Shown here: one piece after another, positions 5,419 to 5,469 of the stretch
How the letters are laid out: each line of letters opens with the position of its first letter
Numbering within the stretch: the stretch's first letter is position 1
DNA from: an uncultured Lachnospiraceae bacterium
GTDB taxonomy: Bacteria > Bacillota > Clostridia > Lachnospirales > Lachnospiraceae
Length of the DNA stretch: 5,469 nt
Reading direction: 5' to 3'
NCBI GenBank assembly: GCA_902767065.1
Contig: CACXFW010000046.1
Location: 1 to 5,469, forward strand
Notes under the pieces: generated by a model
Told to the model about the DNA's origin: nothing
Databases searched by the model: none
The model's input: only the letters and a program-made list of their open reading frames with translations
Program-made: the position numbers and the translations under genes

Positions 5419-5469
5419 AGTGCCTCCGGCTGGATGCGCATGGATTTGCATCGGTAATATGTCGCCTTC

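Larger units (their letters stand above)
5315..5469 (-). other. Leader or intergenic stretch upstream of rnfD
   Basis: No gene is recognisable in these 155 bases. They hold a 33-base palindrome (5386-5418), a possible -10 box, a GC hairpin CGGG/CCCG with a 6-base loop (5360-5373) and an AT-rich hairpin touching the rnfD ribosome site. One minus-strand frame is open from the window edge to TAG at 5325-5327 (47 codons), ten bases before rnfD. Its translation resembles no RnfC C-terminus that I know and it runs through the palindrome. I therefore favour non-coding sequence, but a gene end cannot be excluded. Confidence 0.6.

Noticed and set aside
5325..5468. Minus-strand frame of 47 codons open from the window edge, ending TAG ten bases before rnfD, a possible RnfC C-terminus.
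   Set aside because: Its translation has no RnfC feature that I recognise, it contains unusual Cys and Arg spacing, and it passes through a perfect palindrome. Kept only as an alternative.

Overview
The window carries most of an rnf operon, all on the minus strand. Read 5'->3' on that strand the order is rnfD, rnfG, rnfE, rnfA, rnfB, then a partial gene for an unrecognised polytopic membrane protein that runs off the low-coordinate edge. Rnf is the membrane complex that couples ferredoxin:NAD+ electron transfer to Na+ or H+ movement. The D-G-E-A-B order, the polyferredoxin-type RnfB, strong AGGAGG-like ribosome sites and a fairly high G+C content suggest an anaerobic member of the Clostridia (a high-GC Lachnospiraceae-like or related lineage). 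The lineage is inference; nothing here fixes genus.

Layout. Positions 5315-5469 are a leader or intergenic stretch with a perfect 15-bp inverted repeat, a possible -10 box and a small hairpin next to the rnfD ribosome site. RnfC, the NADH-side subunit that commonly precedes rnfD, is not recognisable in these 155 bases. rnfD (5314-4250), rnfG (4253-3405), rnfE (3408-2602) and rnfA (2602-2021) form an unbroken chain of ATGA/ATGA/TAATG overlaps, which points to translational coupling. rnfB (1930-1145) follows after a 90-nt gap containing a hairpin. The last gene (1080 to beyond 1) follows after a 64-nt gap and has its own ribosome site.

How they work together. From the known complex, RnfB takes electrons from reduced ferredoxin. 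RnfA and RnfE hold an intramembrane [2Fe-2S] centre through one conserved Cys pair each, and RnfG and RnfD carry covalent FMN on Thr. RnfC, not seen here, would pass electrons to NAD+. All expected ligands are visible for A, E, B and D. RnfG has the variant flavin motif SGCT in place of SGAT.

Most worth a second look: a four-Cys C-terminal tail on RnfE; the SGCT site and long charged N-terminal tail of RnfG; the unknown seven-helix protein with an acidic repeat tail downstream of rnfB; and the strong palindrome in front of rnfD. No plus-strand gene, RNA gene, CRISPR array or mobile element was found.
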